Positions 19,769-28,959 of a stretch of 64,000 nucleotides of DNA are shown one piece after another. A program made the translations under genes and the position numbers. The notes under the pieces are model-generated. The model was not told where the DNA came from and did not search any database. It was given only the letters and a program-made list of their open reading frames with translations. The stretch covers positions 1 to 64,000 of the forward strand of contig NZ_CP011514.1 in assembly GCF_001653795.1 (NCBI RefSeq), read 5' to 3'. Source of the stretch: Mitsuaria sp. 7 (GTDB lineage Bacteria; Pseudomonadota; Gammaproteobacteria; Burkholderiales; Burkholderiaceae_C). Numbering within the stretch: the stretch's first letter is position 1; each line of letters opens with the position of its first letter.

Positions 19769-20075
19769 ACGTAAATCACGTCTGTTGGCAGAGCTTCTGG
19801 CGTCGTCGCGACGCCTTCATGAGCATGGGTTGATGACCGACGAACAGTGGCGCGAGTTCGAGCGGGGTTGCAGTCCGCTGCCAGATCCGATGACGCCCTC
19901 GCAGATACGTCAACTGGTGGCGCAGTCGAATCTTCATTACTTCACCTTTGCGCGGTTGCTGAACACGTCGCCACGCTTGGTGCTGCGCTGGCAACAAGGT
20001 CTGGCACGGCCCCGGGGGCCCGAGCTGAAAATGCTTCACCTGATCCGGGAGCGGGGATTGGATGCGCTTGTTTGA
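19761..20075 (+). CDS. Helix-turn-helix antitoxin
   Basis: A 104-residue DNA-binding protein whose C-terminal half carries a Cro/HigA-like helix-turn-helix (MTPSQIRQLVAQSNLHYFTF, then LLNTSPRLVLRWQQGLARP). It is the expected partner of the preceding RelE-type toxin and would both neutralise it and repress the pair. The start ATG at 19761 overlaps the toxin stop (ATGCGTAA), showing translational coupling in the toxin-first order common for this family. The antitoxin is intact although the toxin is frameshifted, which fits decay of a module that starts with loss of toxin. Codon use is less GC-biased than the flanking genes, in line with acquisition. Confidence 0.8.
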   Translation: MRKRKSRLLAELLASSRRLHEHGLMTDEQWREFERGCSPLPDPMTPSQIRQLVAQSNLHYFTFARLLNTSPRLVLRWQQGLARPRGPELKMLHLIRERGLDALV

Positions 20076-20186
20076 TTTGCGTCTGATTCAATAATCATTT
20101 GGTCAATCGAGGCTTTATCTGCAAGCAAGGGATGCGCACACTGGCGGCCATTCCTCCAACCTCCCTCGCTTCGCAGGAGCCTCATC

Positions 20187-21395
20187 ATGCCGATCGCCTT
20201 GTGGGCGCTGACCGTCAGCGCCTTCGCCATCGGGACCACGGAATTCGTCATCGTGGGCCTGATCCCGACCATGGCCGCCGACCTCGGCGTCAGCCTGCCG
20301 TCCGCGGGCCTGCTGGTCTCGCTGTACGCGCTGGGCGTCGCCATCGGCGCGCCCGTCCTCACCGCGCTCTCCGGCCGCTGGCCGCGCAAGCAGCTGCTGC
20401 TCGCGCTGATGCTGCTGTTCACCGCCGGCAACCTGCTCGCATGGCTCGCGCCGGGTTACGGCGCGCTCGTCGTCGCCCGGGTCCTGACCGGCCTCGCGCA
20501 CGGCGTGTTCTTCTCCATCGGCTCGACGATCGCCACCAGCCTCGTCCCCCGTGAGAAGGCCGCCAGCGCGATCGCGACGATGTTCTCGGGACTCACCGTC
20601 GCGCTGGTCACCGGCGTGCCGCTGGGCACCTTCGTCGGCCAGCACTTCGGCTGGCGCGCGACCTTCCTCGCCGTTGCCGCGCTGGGCTTGATCGCCTTCA
20701 TCGCCAGCCTGGTCTTCGTGCCGCGCAAGCTCGCGCAGCCCGCGCCGGCCAGCCTGCTGCACCAGTTCGAGCCGCTGCGCCAGCCGCGCCTGCTGCTCGT
20801 CTATGCGATGACGGCGGTCGGCTACGGCGGTTCGTTCATCGCCTTCACCTACCTCGCGCCCATCCTCCAGCAGATCACCGGCATCTCCGCCAACGGCGTC
20901 AGCCTCGTGCTCCTCGTGTACGGCATCTCGGTCGCGGTCGGCAATGTCTGGGGCGGCAAGCTCGCGGACAAGCGCGGCCCGATCGGCGCGCTCAAGCTGA
21001 TCTTCCTGGCACTCGCCGCGGTGCTGTTCGTGCTGAGCATCACCGCGCAGTCGCCGGTCCTCGCCGTGTTGACCGTGCTCGCCTGGGGCGCCTTCGCCTT
21101 CGGCAACGTGCCCGGTCTGCAGGTCTACGTCGTCCAGCAGGCCGAGGCCCATGCGCCCAAGGCCGTCGACGTCGCCTCGGGCCTGAACATCGCGGCGTTC
21201 AACCTCGGCATCGCCGGCGGCGCCTGGGGCGGCGGCCTGATCGTCGAACACCTGGGTCTGATCCACACGCCATGGATAGGCGCCATCGTCGTGCTCGGCG
21301 CCTTCGCGCTCACCGTGCTGGCGGGTCGCCTCGACCGCCGCTTCCCGCTGCCGGCGCGTGCCGCCGGCGCCGCGACCATCGCCGTCGGCCATTGA
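20187..21395 (+). CDS. MFS transporter, DHA1 family (sugar/drug efflux type)
   Basis: A 402-residue inner-membrane protein with about 12 hydrophobic segments. It opens with ALTVSAFAIGTTEFVIVGLIP, the signature of the AraJ/YdhP/SotB group of proton-coupled exporters. The substrate is unknown. The motif A-like loop is SGRWPRKQLLLAL. GGAG lies 9 bases upstream of the ATG. It forms a likely unit with the aldo/keto reductase 54 bases downstream. The LysR regulator at 18339-19235 sits on the other side of the toxin-antitoxin pair. Confidence 0.87.
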   Translation: MPIALWALTVSAFAIGTTEFVIVGLIPTMAADLGVSLPSAGLLVSLYALGVAIGAPVLTALSGRWPRKQLLLALMLLFTAGNLLAWLAPGYGALVVARVLTGLAHGVFFSIGSTIATSLVPREKAASAIATMFSGLTVALVTGVPLGTFVGQHFGWRATFLAVAALGLIAFIASLVFVPRKLAQPAPASLLHQFEPLRQPRLLLVYAMTAVGYGGSFIAFTYLAPILQQITGISANGVSLVLLVYGISVAVGNVWGGKLADKRGPIGALKLIFLALAAVLFVLSITAQSPVLAVLTVLAWGAFAFGNVPGLQVYVVQQAEAHAPKAVDVASGLNIAAFNLGIAGGAWGGGLIVEHLGLIHTPWIGAIVVLGAFALTVLAGRLDRRFPLPARAAGAATIAVGH

Positions 21396-21409
21396 CCGCG
21401 CAGGGACCC

Positions 21410-21433
21410 TTCGACCGTTCGACCGTTCGACCG
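21410..21433. repeat. Three-copy 8-bp tandem repeat
   Basis: TTCGACCG is repeated three times in tandem between the MFS and aldo/keto reductase genes, just upstream of the reductase ribosome-binding site (AGGAG). Copy changes would alter the gap between the two genes. Confidence 0.85.
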
Positions 21434-21449
21434 CTTTCAGGAGTTCCTC

Positions 21450-22292
21450 ATGACAACCACCGTCTCCCGATCCATGCCCCAAGCTCGCGCCATCTCCATG
21501 CCCCCACTGGGCCTCGGCACCTTCCGCCTCAAGGGGCAGACCGTCATCGACGCGATCAAGAGCGGCCTGTCGCTGGGCTACCGCCACATCGACACCGCCC
21601 AGATCTACGGCAACGAGGCCGAAGTCGGCCAGGCGATCGCAGAAAGCGGCGTGCCGCGCGCCGGGCTGTTCGTCACGACCAAGATCTGGACCGAGCAACT
21701 GGCCGGCGACCGCCTCATCCCCAGCCTGCGCGAGAGCCTCGCCAAGCTGCGCATGGCGGCGGTCGACCTGACGCTGATCCACTGGCCGTCGCCGGGCGGC
21801 GCGGTGCCGCTGAAGGAAACGCTGGACGCGCTGATCGAAGCGAAGCGCCTGGGCCTGACGCGGGCGATCGGCCTGTCCAACTTCACCGTCGCGCAGATGC
21901 GCGAGGCGATCGATCTCGTGGGCGTCGACGAGCTCGCGACCAACCAGGTCGAGATCCACCCGTTCCTGCAGAACCGTCGTGTCGTCGACTTTGCGAAGGG
22001 GCAAGACCTGCCCCTGACCGCCTACATGCCGCTGGCCTACGGCAAGGTCATGACCGAGCCGGTGCTGCTCGACATCGCCGCCCGGCACGGCACCACGCCC
22101 GCGCAGGTGTCGCTGGCCTGGCTGCTGCAGCGGGGTTTCGCGGTGATCCCGTCATCGACCAAGCCGTCCAACCAGGCGGCCAACCTCACGGCCACCGCGC
22201 TGCGCCTCAGCGACGAGGACATGACGCGCATCGCTGCGCTCGATCGCGGCGAACGGCTGGCCGATCCGGACTTCGCCCCCGACTGGGACTGA
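21450..22292 (+). CDS. dkgB: 2,5-diketo-D-gluconate reductase B-like aldo/keto reductase
   Basis: A 280-residue NADPH-dependent aldo/keto reductase. The catalytic tetrad is visible: Asp and Tyr in YRHIDTAQIYGNE, Lys in TTKIW and His in LIHWPS. The C-terminal IPSSTKPSNQAANL forms the NADPH phosphate pocket. It reduces 2,5-diketo-D-gluconate or small aldehydes such as methylglyoxal in E. coli. The neighbourhood with a YafC-like LysR gene supports the DkgB assignment. The symbol is by similarity; broad-specificity aldehyde detoxification is equally likely. Confidence 0.83.
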   Translation: MTTTVSRSMPQARAISMPPLGLGTFRLKGQTVIDAIKSGLSLGYRHIDTAQIYGNEAEVGQAIAESGVPRAGLFVTTKIWTEQLAGDRLIPSLRESLAKLRMAAVDLTLIHWPSPGGAVPLKETLDALIEAKRLGLTRAIGLSNFTVAQMREAIDLVGVDELATNQVEIHPFLQNRRVVDFAKGQDLPLTAYMPLAYGKVMTEPVLLDIAARHGTTPAQVSLAWLLQRGFAVIPSSTKPSNQAANLTATALRLSDEDMTRIAALDRGERLADPDFAPDWD

Positions 22293-22400
22293 GGTCCAAC
22301 GGATCCTGTAAGCGGATGTTCATGAGCGTGCAATCCTTCACGCGCCACGGTCGGCCAGACATGAAGGCGTTCACCCGGAGCGCATACAACCCGGGAGCCT

Positions 22401-22925
22401 GTGCTTTCCGACCTTCCCATGTTCCGCCTACGACTCCGATTGAAACCCGCCGCGGCTGAGGCAGCGCCAGCCGTGGCTCCCGCAGACGCTTCTGCCATCG
22501 CCGAGGCGGATGACATCGATGCGGCCGCGACGGCGGCCTCCGACGATGAGGAGGGCGACGAGCGCCGCACCACGCCGCGGCGCGACGTGCCACTCGGTCC
22601 GGCGGTGCGCGTCGAGTTCATGCTCCTGGGCCGCGCCCGCAGCCTCAGCGTGGACGACGTGTCGCTGGGCGGACTTGGCCTGCGCGGCACGGTCGAGGAA
22701 GGGCGCGGCCTGTTCCTCGGCCAGAAGGTTCCCCAGGCCCGGGTGATGGTCGGTGATCAGCTCGTGCTGGTGGCCGACCTCGAGGTGCGCATCCGGCGCA
22801 GCTTCCGGTCGTTCCTGGCCGGCGAGCAGGTCCACATCGGCTGTCGCTTCCTGGGCCTGAACCCGCTGGCCGAGGCGGAACTCCAGCGCCTGCTGGCCCA
22901 ACTGATCGGCCAGCGCGGACGCTGA
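22401..22925 (+). CDS. PilZ domain protein (putative c-di-GMP receptor)
   Basis: A 174-residue protein with an Ala/Asp/Glu-rich, probably disordered N-terminal half followed by a PilZ domain. The c-di-GMP binding elements are an Arg cluster (RRTTPRRDVP) and DDVSLGGLGL, matching RxxxR and DxSxxG. The C-terminal helix is LAEAELQRLLAQLI. It probably couples c-di-GMP level to motility, pili or polysaccharide. The start is uncertain: GTG 22401 has GGGAG only 3 bases upstream, and ATG 22419 is an alternative giving 168 residues. It stands alone just before tRNA-Gly. Confidence 0.78.
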   Translation: MLSDLPMFRLRLRLKPAAAEAAPAVAPADASAIAEADDIDAAATAASDDEEGDERRTTPRRDVPLGPAVRVEFMLLGRARSLSVDDVSLGGLGLRGTVEEGRGLFLGQKVPQARVMVGDQLVLVADLEVRIRRSFRSFLAGEQVHIGCRFLGLNPLAEAELQRLLAQLIGQRGR

Positions 22926-22985
22926 GCCCGCCTGCCCGGGTCCCGCCCGGGCCGCGCGCGGCTTGGGTCATAATCCGCCTCCTCC

Positions 22986-23060
22986 GCGGGCGTCGTATAA
23001 CGGCTATTACCTTGGCTTCCCAAGCCAATGACGAGGGTTCGACTCCCTTCGCCCGCTCCA
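22986..23060 (+). tRNA. tRNA-Gly(CCC)
   Basis: The cloverleaf is complete: acceptor stem GCGGGCG/CGCCCGC, an anticodon stem TTGGC/GCCAA with loop TTCCCAA (anticodon CCC), and a T arm with loop TTCGACT. The discriminator is T at 23057, and CCA is encoded at 23058-23060. Confidence 0.95.
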
Positions 23061-23155
23061 GATGCAGCCCCTTGATCCATGGGCCGCCTCGATCCGTGTT
23101 GCAATGCTGAACGTTTCATGAACGCTCCCTGAGCGTCTCCTTTCAGCAGTCCGAC

Positions 23156-24358
23156 ATGTCCGCCGCCTCTCCGATCGCCTCTCCCCAGCTCTCCGACGAC
23201 CCGACGCCGACCGTGCACACCGGCTGGGCGCTGCTCGCGCTGGCCATCGGCGGTTTCGCGATCGGCACGACCGAGTTCGTGGCGATGAGCCTGGTCCCGT
23301 TCTTCGCGCCGGACCTTGGCATCGACGCACCCACCGCCGGCCACGTGATCAGCGCCTATGCGCTGGGCGTGGTCGTGGGGGCGCCGCTGCTGGCGGTGCT
23401 GGGCGCCAAGGTGCCGCGGCGCACGCTGCTGATCGCGCTGATGCTGGCCTTCGCCGTCGGCAACGGGCTGAGCGCGCTGGCGCCCAGCTATCACGCGATG
23501 CTGCTGTTCCGCTTCCTGAGCGGGCTGCCGCATGGCGCGTACTTCGGCGTGGGCGCGCTGGTCGCCGCCTCGCTGGTCGCGCCGGCGCGGCGCGCGCAGG
23601 CTGTGAGTCTGATGATGCTGGGCCTCACCGTCGCCACCATCATCGGCGTGCCGCTGGCCAACGGGCTGGGGCAATGGGCCGGCTGGCGCTGGGGCTTCGG
23701 CGTCGTGACGGTGCTGGCGCTGCTGACCGCCGCGCTGGTGGCGATGCACGCACCGCGCGACCAGGTGCAGCCCGGCGCCAGCGCGATGCGCGAGCTCGGC
23801 GCGCTCGGCCGCCGCCAGGTCTGGCTGACGCTGGCGATCGCGACCATCGGCTTCGGCGGCATGTTCGCCGTCTACACCTATCTCGGCTCCACGCTGCTCG
23901 AGGTCACCCGCACCGGACCCGGCATGCTGCCGGTCGTGCTGAGCGTGTTCGGCATGGGCATGACCGCAGGGACGCTGGTCTCCGCCTGGGCGGCCGATCG
24001 CGCGCTGATGCCCACCATCGGCGGACTGCTGCTGTGGAGCGCCGTGTCGCTGGCGCTCTACCCGTTCGCGGCCGGCAGCCTGTGGACGCTGCTGCCGGTG
24101 GTGTTCCTCATCGGTTGCGGCGGCGGGCTCGGCGCCGTGCTGCAGACCCGGCTGATGGACGTGGCCGGCGAGGCGCAGACCCTGGCCGCGGCCCTGAACC
24201 ACTCGGCCTTCAACGCGGCCAACGCCCTCGGCCCCTGGCTGGGCGGGCTGGCCATCGCCGCCGGTCACGGCTGGACGTCCACCGGATGGGTGGGGGTCGC
24301 CCTGGCGTTCGGGGGCTTGATCTTCTGGGGCGTGTCGCTCGCGCTCGATCGCCGATAA
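23156..24358 (+). CDS. MFS transporter, DHA1 family
   Basis: A 400-residue inner-membrane exporter with about 12 membrane segments, related to the MFS protein at 20187. It shares the GFAIGTTEFVAMSLVP opening and the loop KVPRRTLLIAL. The N-terminal 20 residues before the first helix are Pro/Ser-rich. Substrate unknown; drug or sugar efflux is typical. No clear ribosome-binding site is visible at the ATG; an in-frame alternative is not obvious. It lies about 95 bases downstream of tRNA-Gly and 30 bases upstream of the hydroxylase gene, so the two may be co-transcribed. Confidence 0.85.
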   Translation: MSAASPIASPQLSDDPTPTVHTGWALLALAIGGFAIGTTEFVAMSLVPFFAPDLGIDAPTAGHVISAYALGVVVGAPLLAVLGAKVPRRTLLIALMLAFAVGNGLSALAPSYHAMLLFRFLSGLPHGAYFGVGALVAASLVAPARRAQAVSLMMLGLTVATIIGVPLANGLGQWAGWRWGFGVVTVLALLTAALVAMHAPRDQVQPGASAMRELGALGRRQVWLTLAIATIGFGGMFAVYTYLGSTLLEVTRTGPGMLPVVLSVFGMGMTAGTLVSAWAADRALMPTIGGLLLWSAVSLALYPFAAGSLWTLLPVVFLIGCGGGLGAVLQTRLMDVAGEAQTLAAALNHSAFNAANALGPWLGGLAIAAGHGWTSTGWVGVALAFGGLIFWGVSLALDRR

Positions 24359-24388
24359 TCCCGCGCTTCTCTTGCAGGAGTTCCGCAC

Positions 24389-25306
24389 ATGGCCGACTGG
24401 CTGCCGCCCACGCGGTATTGGGTGCTGGCGATCTTCATCGCCTCGGCGCTGTATGCCCACTTCCGCGGTCGCGTCCGCTTCAAGCTGGCGCGCGCGCTGA
24501 CCGACTTCACCGTGCTGATCTCGCCGATCAACGCGGTCATGTACCTGTTCTCCCGCGCACCGGCCACGCCTTACCTGAAGACTTCGGCGTTCCCCGAGCT
24601 CGGCCTGCTGCGCGACAACTGGCAGGTGATCCGCGAGGAAGCCCTCAAGCTCAACGACGAGGGCTACATCAAGGCCGCGTCGGGCTACAACGACATCGGC
24701 TTCAACTCGTTCTTCCGCACCGGCTGGAAGCGCTTCTACCTGAAGTGGTACGACCGGGACATGGCCTCGGCCAACGCGCTGTGCCCCAGGACCGTCGAGC
24801 TGCTGCGCCAGATCCCCGGCGTCAAGGCGGCGATGTTCGCGTCGCTGCCGCCGGGCGCGAAGCTGGTGCGCCACCGCGATCCGTACGCGGGCTCGCTGCG
24901 CTACCACCTCGGCCTGACGACGCCCAACGATCCGGGCTGCTACATCGACGTCGACGGCGAAAAGTACCACTGGAAGGACGGCGAGGATGTGATGTTCGAC
25001 GAGACCTTCATCCACTACGCCGAGAACACGACCACGCACCAGCGCGTGATCCTGTTCTGCGACGTGGAGCGTCCGGTCCACTTCGCGCCGATCCGCTGGC
25101 TGAACCGCGCGTTCGGCAAGCTGGTGATGACCTCCGCCGCGACGCAGAACCTGGAGAGCGAGCCCATCGGCGGGCTCAACAAGTTCTTCTATCACGCCTA
25201 CAAGGTGCGCCTGTTCTTCAAGGCGTTCAAGGCGAAGTCGCGCACCGGCTACTACGTCGTCAAGTGGGCGCTGATCCTCGGCATCCTGGCGGCGATCTTC
25301 ATCTGA
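24389..25306 (+). CDS. lpxO: Aspartyl/asparaginyl beta-hydroxylase family, LpxO-like lipid A hydroxylase
   Basis: A 305-residue Fe(II)/2-oxoglutarate dioxygenase. A single N-terminal transmembrane helix (about residues 11-27) anchors it, with another hydrophobic segment at the extreme C-terminus. The iron ligands fit HRD at 162-164 and His209 in FIHYAEN, with a following Arg for 2-oxoglutarate. LpxO adds a 2-hydroxyl to the 3'-secondary acyl chain of lipid A at the inner membrane. The length (about 300) and the segment WKRFYLKWYDRDMASANALCP fit LpxO, but a different hydroxylation target cannot be excluded. AGGAG precedes the ATG by 7 bases. Confidence 0.82.
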   Translation: MADWLPPTRYWVLAIFIASALYAHFRGRVRFKLARALTDFTVLISPINAVMYLFSRAPATPYLKTSAFPELGLLRDNWQVIREEALKLNDEGYIKAASGYNDIGFNSFFRTGWKRFYLKWYDRDMASANALCPRTVELLRQIPGVKAAMFASLPPGAKLVRHRDPYAGSLRYHLGLTTPNDPGCYIDVDGEKYHWKDGEDVMFDETFIHYAENTTTHQRVILFCDVERPVHFAPIRWLNRAFGKLVMTSAATQNLESEPIGGLNKFFYHAYKVRLFFKAFKAKSRTGYYVVKWALILGILAAIFI

Positions 25307-25355
25307 CCATTCTCACGGTCGCGACGCCGCCGAGGCCCTGATGGCCCCGGCCCGT

Positions 25356-26177
25356 TCAGCCGGCCAGCGCCTGGGACAGGCGCTGCGCCTGCGGCCCGAA
25401 CGCGTAGGCATCCATCCCCAGCGCGCCGAAGGTGACCCCCTCGTGGATGCGGATAGGCGCATCGTCGCGACCGCCGGCGCCCGCGGCGACGTACCAGGGC
25501 AGCAGGTGCTCGTCTGTCGGATGCATCAGCGCGGCGCTGGGCGCCTGCGTCCGGTAGGCCGCCAGCGCGTCCCAGTCGCGTGCCGCGGAGCGTTCCGCGA
25601 ACCAGGTCCGGAAGGCCGCTGATTCGGCCATCTCCGGCAGGCCCTCGGCCGTCGCGCGCATCAGCAGCCGCAGGTTGTGCGTGATGCTGCCGGTGCCCAG
25701 GATCAGCACGCCCTCCCGCGACAGCGCCTGCAGCCGTTCACCGAGTTCGAGCAGCTGCGCCGGTGAGGCGTGCGCCGTCAGTGTGAGCGGGATGACCGGC
25801 ACGTCGGCGTCGGGATAGAGGAATCGCAGCGAAGTCCAGATGCCGTGGTCCAAGCCGCCATGGTCGAAGACGGGGAGGGCGAGGGTCTCGCCGATCTGTG
25901 CGGTCAGCGCGCGGTCGCCAAGCGCGTCATAACGCAGCTGATACAGCGCCGGCGGGAAGCCGCCGAAGTCGTACACCGCCTCATGGCGGTCGGCGCTGAG
26001 CAGGACGGCCTCACGCGCCGTCGTGTGCGCGGAGATCGCCAGCACGGCCTTGGGCCGGCCCCAGACGGCGTCCAGCGTGCGGCCGAGGCGCTGCATGAAG
26101 GCACCGGCCTCGCCGGGCTCCAGCGCGATCATGGGCGAGCCATGGGAGACGAAGAGGGGAGGGAAGTGGGTGTTCAT
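25356..26177 (-). CDS. ygiD: DODA-type extradiol ring-cleavage dioxygenase (YgiD-like)
   Basis: A 273-residue protein of the class III extradiol (LigB-like) family. The metal ligands are visible in FVSHGSP and in GLDHGIW, with SITHNL and LMHPTDEHLLPW downstream. E. coli YgiD is a zinc-dependent DOPA 4,5-dioxygenase; the physiological substrate in most bacteria is unknown. I chose ATG 26177 (MNTHFPPLF), which places the first His motif as in the family. An ATG nine bases upstream and a longer start at 26258 are alternatives. It is convergent with the hydroxylase gene and divergent from the FtsX-type permease gene. Confidence 0.87.
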   Translation of the reverse strand: MNTHFPPLFVSHGSPMIALEPGEAGAFMQRLGRTLDAVWGRPKAVLAISAHTTAREAVLLSADRHEAVYDFGGFPPALYQLRYDALGDRALTAQIGETLALPVFDHGGLDHGIWTSLRFLYPDADVPVIPLTLTAHASPAQLLELGERLQALSREGVLILGTGSITHNLRLLMRATAEGLPEMAESAAFRTWFAERSAARDWDALAAYRTQAPSAALMHPTDEHLLPWYVAAGAGGRDDAPIRIHEGVTFGALGMDAYAFGPQAQRLSQALAG

Positions 26178-26301
26178 GCAGTCCATTGAACGCCCGTGAG
26201 CGCGCCGCATCGTCAAAACCGGTTGCACGGACTGTTCAAGCCGATTGCATGGCCGCACCCCCGTGCCAGCGCGCGGGCATGCGGTTCGCTACAGTCCGCG
26301 C

Positions 26302-28926
26302 ATGAGCGCGCACCCGTCTTCTCCGTCGGCCACCCCCGCCGGTACTCCTCCTGGCACCCCGGCCGGGACCTCCGCAGGCCGATCGGCTTCCGGTTCCCCG
26401 TCGGGCCGACGACCGCCGTCGCTGTGGCGGCAGATGGGTCTGCAGACCTGGCGCGACTTCCGCGCGGGCGAACTCCACCTGCTGATCCTCGCGCTGATGC
26501 TGGCCGTCGCCGCCGTATGCGCAGTGGCCTTCCTGTCGGACCGGCTCGACCAGGGCCTGCGCCGCGACGCCGCGCAACTGCTGGGCGGCGATGCGGTCGT
26601 CGCCAGCGACCAGCCCACGCCCGCGCCGGTCCGGCAACTCGCGGAACGCTTGAAGCTGAACAGCGTCGAGACGCTCAACTTCCCCAGCATGGCCCGCGCC
26701 AACGAGGACCAGGGCGGCGGCAGCCGCCTGGTGGCGGTGAAGTCGGTCAGCCCGCGTTATCCGCTGCGCGGCGCGCTGTCTCTGAAGGACGGACGTCAGG
26801 TGGGCGCGCCGGCCGCCGGCACGGTGTGGGTCGATCCGGGCGTGCTGAGCGCGCTCGGACTGAAGGTCGGTGATCCGCTGCTGCTGGGCGACGCGACGCT
26901 GAAGATCGCCGGCGAGATCGCCAACGAGCCCGACCGCGGCGCCGGCTTCATGAACTTCGCGCCGCGCGTGATGCTGGCGCAGTCCGACATCGCCACGACC
27001 GCGCTGATCCAGCCTGCGAGCCGCATCACCTACCGCTTCGCCGTGATCGGTGAAGCGGCCTCGGTGCAGCAGTTCAACGCGCAGACCCGCCAGCAGTCGA
27101 AAGACGGCAACTGGCGCGGCGTGCGGTTGGAGTCGCTCGAGACCGGCCGCCCGGAGATGCGCCAGACGCTGGATCGCGCCACCAAGTTCCTGAACCTCGT
27201 CGCGCTGCTCGCGGCGTTGCTCGCGGCGATCGCCGTCGCGCTCGCGGCGCGGGAATTCGCCAACCGACATCTCGACGACTGCGCGATGCTGCGGGTGCTC
27301 GGCCAGCCGCAGCGCCGGCTCACCTGGGTGTTCACGCTGGAGTTCGCCACCGTCGGCTTCATCGGCAGCGCGATCGGCGTGCTGCTCGGCTTCCTGCTGC
27401 ATTACGGCTTCATCGCGATGCTGGCGGGACTCATCGACGTGAACCTGCCGGCGCCTGGCATCTGGCCGGTGCTGCTGGGGCTGGGCATGGGCATGAGCCT
27501 GCTGCTGGGCTTCGGCCTGCCGCCGGTGCTGCAACTGGCCGCCGTGCCGCCGCTGCGCGTGATCCGTCGCGAGCTGGGCCGGCCGAAGATGGGCTCGATC
27601 GCCGTGCTGCTGGCCGGCGTCATCGGCTTCTCGGCGGTGCTGACGGCGCTGTCGGCGGACTGGCGTCTGGGGCTGTTCGCGACCGGTGGCTTCGCCGTCG
27701 CGCTGGGCCTCTTCGCGCTGCTCGCGTACGGCGCGGTGCTGGCGCTGCGACGGCTCGTGCCGCAGGCCGGCGCGCCGCGCTGGCTGCTGCTGGCGACGCG
27801 TCAGGTCGCCGCGCGGCCGGCCTTTGCGGTGCTGCAGGTCGGGTCGCTGTCGCTGGGGCTGCTCGCGCTGGCGCTGCTGGTGCTGATGCGCACCGACCTG
27901 ATCGAGAGCTGGCGCGCCGCGACTCCCGTGAACGCGCCCGACCGCTTCGTCATCAACATCCAGCCGGAGCAGGGGCCCGGCTTCCGGTCCGATCTCGACA
28001 AGTCCGGCGTCAAGGACTACGACTGGTACCCGATGATCCGCGGCCGGCTGGTCGCCATCAACGGCGAGGCGATCAAGGCGAGCCGCTTCACCGAGGAGCG
28101 CGCGCAGCGCCTGGTGGAGCGTGAGTTCAACCTCAGCCATAGCGCGGAGCTGCCGTCGCACAACCTGATCGCCGGCGGGAAGTGGACGCCCGAGGACAAG
28201 GACGGCGTCAGCGTCGAACAGGGCCTCGCGGAGCAGCTCGGATTGAAGATCGGCGACTCGATGCGATTCGACATCGCGGGGGTGCTGGTCGATTCCAAGA
28301 TCACCTCGCTGCGTAAGGTCGACTGGGGATCGATGCGGGTCAACTTCTTCGTGCTGTACCCGCGCGCGCAGATGCCGGAGCTGCCGGTCAGCTACATCTC
28401 GGCGTACCGCTCGCCGCAGGGGCAGGGCGAGGCCGCGGCGCTCGACCGCAAGCTGGTCAACGAGTTCCCCAACCTCACGCTGATCGACGTCTCCGCCGAG
28501 TTGAAGCAGGTGCAGCAGGTGCTGGAGCAGGTGATCATGGCCGTGCAGCTGCTGTTCGCGGTGGCGCTGGCGCTGGGCGTGGTCGTGCTGCTGGTGGCGG
28601 CGGTGGGGTCACGTGATGCGCGCACGCGGGAGTTCGCGTTGATGCGCGCCTTCGGCGCGTCGAGCGCGCTGCTGGCGGCGGTGCAGCGCGCGGAGCTGCT
28701 CGGACTGGGCGCGCTTGCCGGCTTCCTCGCCGGGACAGCCGCGCAGGCGCTGGGCTGGGCGCTCACGCACTACGCGTTCGAGTTCGAATGGCAGTTCAAG
28801 CCGTGGGTGCTGATCGGCACGACCATAGGCGGCGCCGTGCTGGCGCAGCTCGCCGGCTGGTGGGCGCTGCGCGGCGTGCTGCAGCGTCCGGTGGTGCAGA
28901 CGCTGCGCGAGGCGGATACCAACTAA
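26302..28926 (+). CDS. FtsX-type ABC transporter permease (YbbP-like)
   Basis: An 874-residue inner-membrane protein with the FtsX/MacB permease layout. A Pro/Ser/Thr-rich N-terminal stretch of about 40 residues precedes TM1. A large periplasmic domain follows, then a cluster of TMs with the FtsX signature (LVALLAALLAAIAVALAAREF). A second periplasmic domain and a second FtsX domain (LLFAVALALGVVVLLVAA, DARTREFALMRAFGAS) complete it. E. coli YbbP pairs with ATPase YbbA; no ATPase gene is adjacent here on this side. It may work in lipoprotein or lipid/lysophospholipid handling. I chose ATG 26302 over the longer frame from 26245. Confidence 0.82.
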   Translation: MSAHPSSPSATPAGTPPGTPAGTSAGRSASGSPSGRRPPSLWRQMGLQTWRDFRAGELHLLILALMLAVAAVCAVAFLSDRLDQGLRRDAAQLLGGDAVVASDQPTPAPVRQLAERLKLNSVETLNFPSMARANEDQGGGSRLVAVKSVSPRYPLRGALSLKDGRQVGAPAAGTVWVDPGVLSALGLKVGDPLLLGDATLKIAGEIANEPDRGAGFMNFAPRVMLAQSDIATTALIQPASRITYRFAVIGEAASVQQFNAQTRQQSKDGNWRGVRLESLETGRPEMRQTLDRATKFLNLVALLAALLAAIAVALAAREFANRHLDDCAMLRVLGQPQRRLTWVFTLEFATVGFIGSAIGVLLGFLLHYGFIAMLAGLIDVNLPAPGIWPVLLGLGMGMSLLLGFGLPPVLQLAAVPPLRVIRRELGRPKMGSIAVLLAGVIGFSAVLTALSADWRLGLFATGGFAVALGLFALLAYGAVLALRRLVPQAGAPRWLLLATRQVAARPAFAVLQVGSLSLGLLALALLVLMRTDLIESWRAATPVNAPDRFVINIQPEQGPGFRSDLDKSGVKDYDWYPMIRGRLVAINGEAIKASRFTEERAQRLVEREFNLSHSAELPSHNLIAGGKWTPEDKDGVSVEQGLAEQLGLKIGDSMRFDIAGVLVDSKITSLRKVDWGSMRVNFFVLYPRAQMPELPVSYISAYRSPQGQGEAAALDRKLVNEFPNLTLIDVSAELKQVQQVLEQVIMAVQLLFAVALALGVVVLLVAAVGSRDARTREFALMRAFGASSALLAAVQRAELLGLGALAGFLAGTAAQALGWALTHYAFEFEWQFKPWVLIGTTIGGAVLAQLAGWWALRGVLQRPVVQTLREADTN

Positions 28927-28959
28927 CGGACTCGCAGGGCCTGGCTGACTGCCAAGTCT

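Noticed and set aside
20115..22088. A 657-residue minus-strand frame opposite the MFS and dkgB genes
   Set aside because: Low-complexity Gln/Glu/Gly/Asp-rich shadow; the plus-strand genes have all family motifs.
22986..23160. tRNA-Gly as an integration site of a mobile island
   Set aside because: No integrase, no repeated tRNA 3' end and no change in composition beyond it; the following genes look native.
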